Source: Verrucomicrobiota bacterium (GTDB taxonomy: Bacteria; Verrucomicrobiota; Verrucomicrobiia; Limisphaerales; UBA9464). Taken from it: a DNA stretch of 16,381 nt. Of this stretch, positions 14,873 to 16,381 are shown piece by piece. The DNA lies in contig JAFLEG010000023.1 in assembly GCA_017302195.1 (NCBI GenBank), positions 1 through 16,381 of the forward strand. Reading direction: 5' to 3'. The first letter of the stretch is position 1. Every line of letters begins with the position of its first letter. Under the pieces are notes generated by a model. It did no database searches. It worked only from the letters and a program-made list of their open reading frames with translations, and was not told the origin of the DNA. The translations under genes were made by a program, and so were the position numbers.

Positions 14873-14979
14873 GATTGGGAGGCGAGAGAGGATAGACTTC
14901 GACCGTTCGCGGGCACAACGGGACTGTTGATCGGCATTGCGCCCGCCGGCGCGGGGCGGTGGACTTCGCGGGACCTGTC

Positions 14980-15303
14980 ATGAACGCTGCGTGGACCTGT
15001 CTCGTGATCGCCGGACTGTTTGAAATCGGATGGCCTGTCGGCCTGAAGCTGGCGCAGGCGCCCGGGCGCCTGATCCCCGGCGTGGCGCTCGCCGTGGGGT
15101 GCATGGCGCTCAGCGGCTGGTTCCTCTGGATGGCCCAGAAGGGCATTCCCATGGGGACGGCCTACGCGGTGTGGACCGGCATCGGCGCCGCCGGCACCTT
15201 CGTCGTGGGCATCGCCGCCTACGGGGATGCCGTCGGCGTGGCCCGGCTGGCAGGCGTCGGACTCATCATCGCCGGCGTGGCCACCTTGAAGCTGGCCCAT
15301 TGA
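14980..15303 (+). CDS. gdx: SMR-family exporter, SugE/Gdx (guanidinium) type
   Basis: 107 residues with four hydrophobic helices: the expected small multidrug resistance protein, a dual-topology dimer that exchanges protons for a cationic substrate. Helix 1 carries the essential glutamate in AGLFEIGWPVGLK (Glu15), followed by the Trp and GLK typical of the SugE/Gdx branch. Helix 3 contains KGIPMGTAYAVWTGIGAAGT, whose WTGIGA-x-GT form separates SugE/Gdx from EmrE. Gdx members export guanidinium; SugE members have been linked to quaternary ammonium resistance, so the substrate remains an inference. The start at ATG 14980 is chosen because it gives the standard N-terminus; an in-frame codon at 14959 would add seven residues. 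The gene is followed after 14 bases by the LURP-one-like gene. I found no convincing guanidine riboswitch in the 107-base leader. Confidence 0.88.
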   Translation: MNAAWTCLVIAGLFEIGWPVGLKLAQAPGRLIPGVALAVGCMALSGWFLWMAQKGIPMGTAYAVWTGIGAAGTFVVGIAAYGDAVGVARLAGVGLIIAGVATLKLAH

Positions 15304-15317
15304 ACCCGGACAAACCC

Positions 15318-15815
15318 ATGCGCTATCAGATCCGTGAAAAGCTGTTCTCCTTCGGCGACGACTTCTGGATCGAGGACGGGGACGGAAACCGGGTTTTCCT
15401 GGTGGATGGACGCGCCTTCACGCTGCTCCGGGAGAAGCTGGTGCTCCGGGATGCCGCCGGGAACGAACTGGGATTCCTGCGGGAGAAGCTGATCTCGCTG
15501 CGCAAGGCGTACGAAATCCACTGCGGGGGGGTGCATGTCGCCACGGTGCGCAAGGATCTTTTCAACTTCCTCCGCTGCCGGTTCACCGTGGATGTGCCCG
15601 GTCCCGACGACTACGAGGCTCGCGGCAGCTTTCTGGACCACGAATACACCGTCACGCGCGGCGACCGGACCGTGGCCACGGTCTCCAAGCGATGGTTCAC
15701 GCTCCGCGACACCTACGGCGTGGAGATCGAACCGGGCGAGAACGATCTCCTGATCCTCGCCAGCGCGGTGGTCATTGACCAGATCTGCCACGACCGGGAC
15801 GGCGGACAGTCTTGA
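15318..15815 (+). CDS. LURP-one-related (Tubby-like fold) protein
   Basis: 165 residues. The start MRYQIREKLFSFGDDFWIED, then GNRVFLVDGRAFTLLREKLV, REKLISLRKAYEIH and VATVRKDLFNF are the repeating beta-hairpin pattern of LURP-one/YxjI-like proteins, which fold like the Tubby C-terminal domain. The later KRWFTLRDTYGVEI and LILASAVVIDQICHD complete the family, the last corresponding to the buried central helix. Length is normal for the bacterial branch. Plant LURP1 relatives are linked to defence, but bacterial function is unknown. It starts 14 bases after the SMR exporter stop on the same strand, so the two are probably co-transcribed. The stop is followed within 30 bases by the convergent group II intron. 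Confidence 0.85.
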   Translation: MRYQIREKLFSFGDDFWIEDGDGNRVFLVDGRAFTLLREKLVLRDAAGNELGFLREKLISLRKAYEIHCGGVHVATVRKDLFNFLRCRFTVDVPGPDDYEARGSFLDHEYTVTRGDRTVATVSKRWFTLRDTYGVEIEPGENDLLILASAVVIDQICHDRDGGQS

Positions 15816-15882
15816 GCCGTATCCATGCAGACGAATTTCTGGATAGAGGTAGGGATGGGGGATGAGCCCCACCCCTCCCTCC

Positions 15883-15915
<33 letters not shown>

Positions 15916-15972
15916 TCCAGTGGATGAGTCACCCGCACACGGCGGGACTGGTTCGAGCGGTTCGCAGCTTGG

Positions 15973-16221
15973 GTGGTCCACGCCCGCAGCGCCGTCATTG
16001 CCAATCACCTGCCAGGCTCCCAGGCACAGGTGGGTTGGGTTCCACACCTTGTCCATCAAGCGATACCAGCGTCCTCCTTTCACCCCGTTCTCCAGGGCTT
16101 CCAGCATGCGGTCCGTCCAGATCGCGTTGGACTCCAGGCTCCTCCGAGCCCGCAGTCCCTCCAACGGCCTAGCCACTGGCTGGAGATCTTGCGACACGCA
16201 CTCCTTCCCACCGCACTTCAT
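15973..16221 (-). pseudogene. Group II intron reverse transcriptase/maturase, N-terminal remnant
   Basis: From the ATG at 16221 about 83 codons match the N-terminus of LtrA-type intron proteins: IWTDRMLEALENGVKGGRWY, then RLMDKVWNPTHL and NDGAAGVDH, where the family normally continues GVDG and into RT blocks 1-7. After VDH the frame passes straight into intron RNA sequence (the codons to 15772 cover domains V and VI and the flank). The polymerase active site (YADD), the maturase X domain and any DNA-binding/endonuclease part are absent. A normal protein has over 400 residues, so more than 1 kb has been lost. It cannot make an active enzyme. Confidence 0.82.
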
Positions 16222-16381
16222 CTTCCTACCCCCCTTGACTCCACGGTCGTTACCCGCTTCAACGCTACTAGGGGGGCTCTGACTTCCTTCCGGCCCTCTT
16301 CAGCACCCGGAAGGATCTTGTTGCTGAACCGACGGACTTTCCCCGCCTTCCCACTCCAACCACCCTCGGACTCCCTCACGA

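Noticed and set aside
14873..14979. Guanidine riboswitch upstream of the SugE/Gdx gene
   Set aside because: I looked for the paired ACGR loops of mini-ykkC and for the ykkC core. Only a weak CAAC/GTTG hairpin and a small GCGCC/GGCGC hairpin are present, neither matching.
13962..15152. 396-codon minus-strand frame overlapping the M20 and SMR genes
   Set aside because: Frame shadow of the M20 gene; no recognisable protein.

Overview
The window is high-GC bacterial DNA. Several traits point to Verrucomicrobiota (or a close PVC relative): a stand-alone prepilin-like protein with a C-terminal 'TDGH' motif, a PEP-CTERM sorting signal, secreted proteins ending in a 'YRVERSxDLxxW' module, a DUF2934 protein, and palindromic dispersed repeats. 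This placement is inferred from protein style; there is no rRNA or marker gene in the window.

Left part (1-5551): the 3' end of a SNF2-family helicase gene and a secreted M28 zinc aminopeptidase run rightwards. Facing them is a leftward cluster of three genes: a PEP-CTERM protein, a translationally coupled paralogue with a different C-terminus, and a prepilin-like (H-X9-DG type) protein.

Centre-left (5632-6686): the most unusual part. About 1.05 kb holds short, clearly recognisable pieces of five defence-island genes, all in the same orientation: HsdM, a KilA-N domain protein, HsdS, Fic and the HsdR C-terminus. A palindromic repeat lies between the KilA-N and HsdS pieces. It reads as a type I restriction-modification operon collapsed by serial internal deletions. 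It is followed by two small leftward genes (one unknown, one DUF2934) and a repeat-rich 393-bp intergenic region.

Centre (7803-12272): one 1489-residue secreted multidomain protein with a jelly-roll-like N-terminus, lamin-tail-like domain, Calx-beta-like repeats, a probable beta-propeller, a CARDB/DUF11-like domain and a C-terminal module shared with the paralogue at 3903-4826. Its long antisense ORFs are GC-driven shadows.

Right part (12439-16381): a LarE sulfur transferase gene faces a secreted M20 amidohydrolase gene, with a 130-bp imperfect inverted repeat between their 3' ends. Divergent from the amidohydrolase is a two-gene unit, an SMR exporter of the SugE/Gdx type and a LURP-one-like protein. 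The window ends in the 3' portion of a leftward group II intron. It keeps domains V and VI and the first ~83 codons of its reverse transcriptase, but the rest of the reading frame is deleted.

No rRNA, tRNA or CRISPR array was seen. No complete novel defence system was found; the defence content is a relic. The best candidates for a second look are the collapsed restriction island, the RT-deleted group II intron, and the paralogous secreted pair with swapped C-termini.
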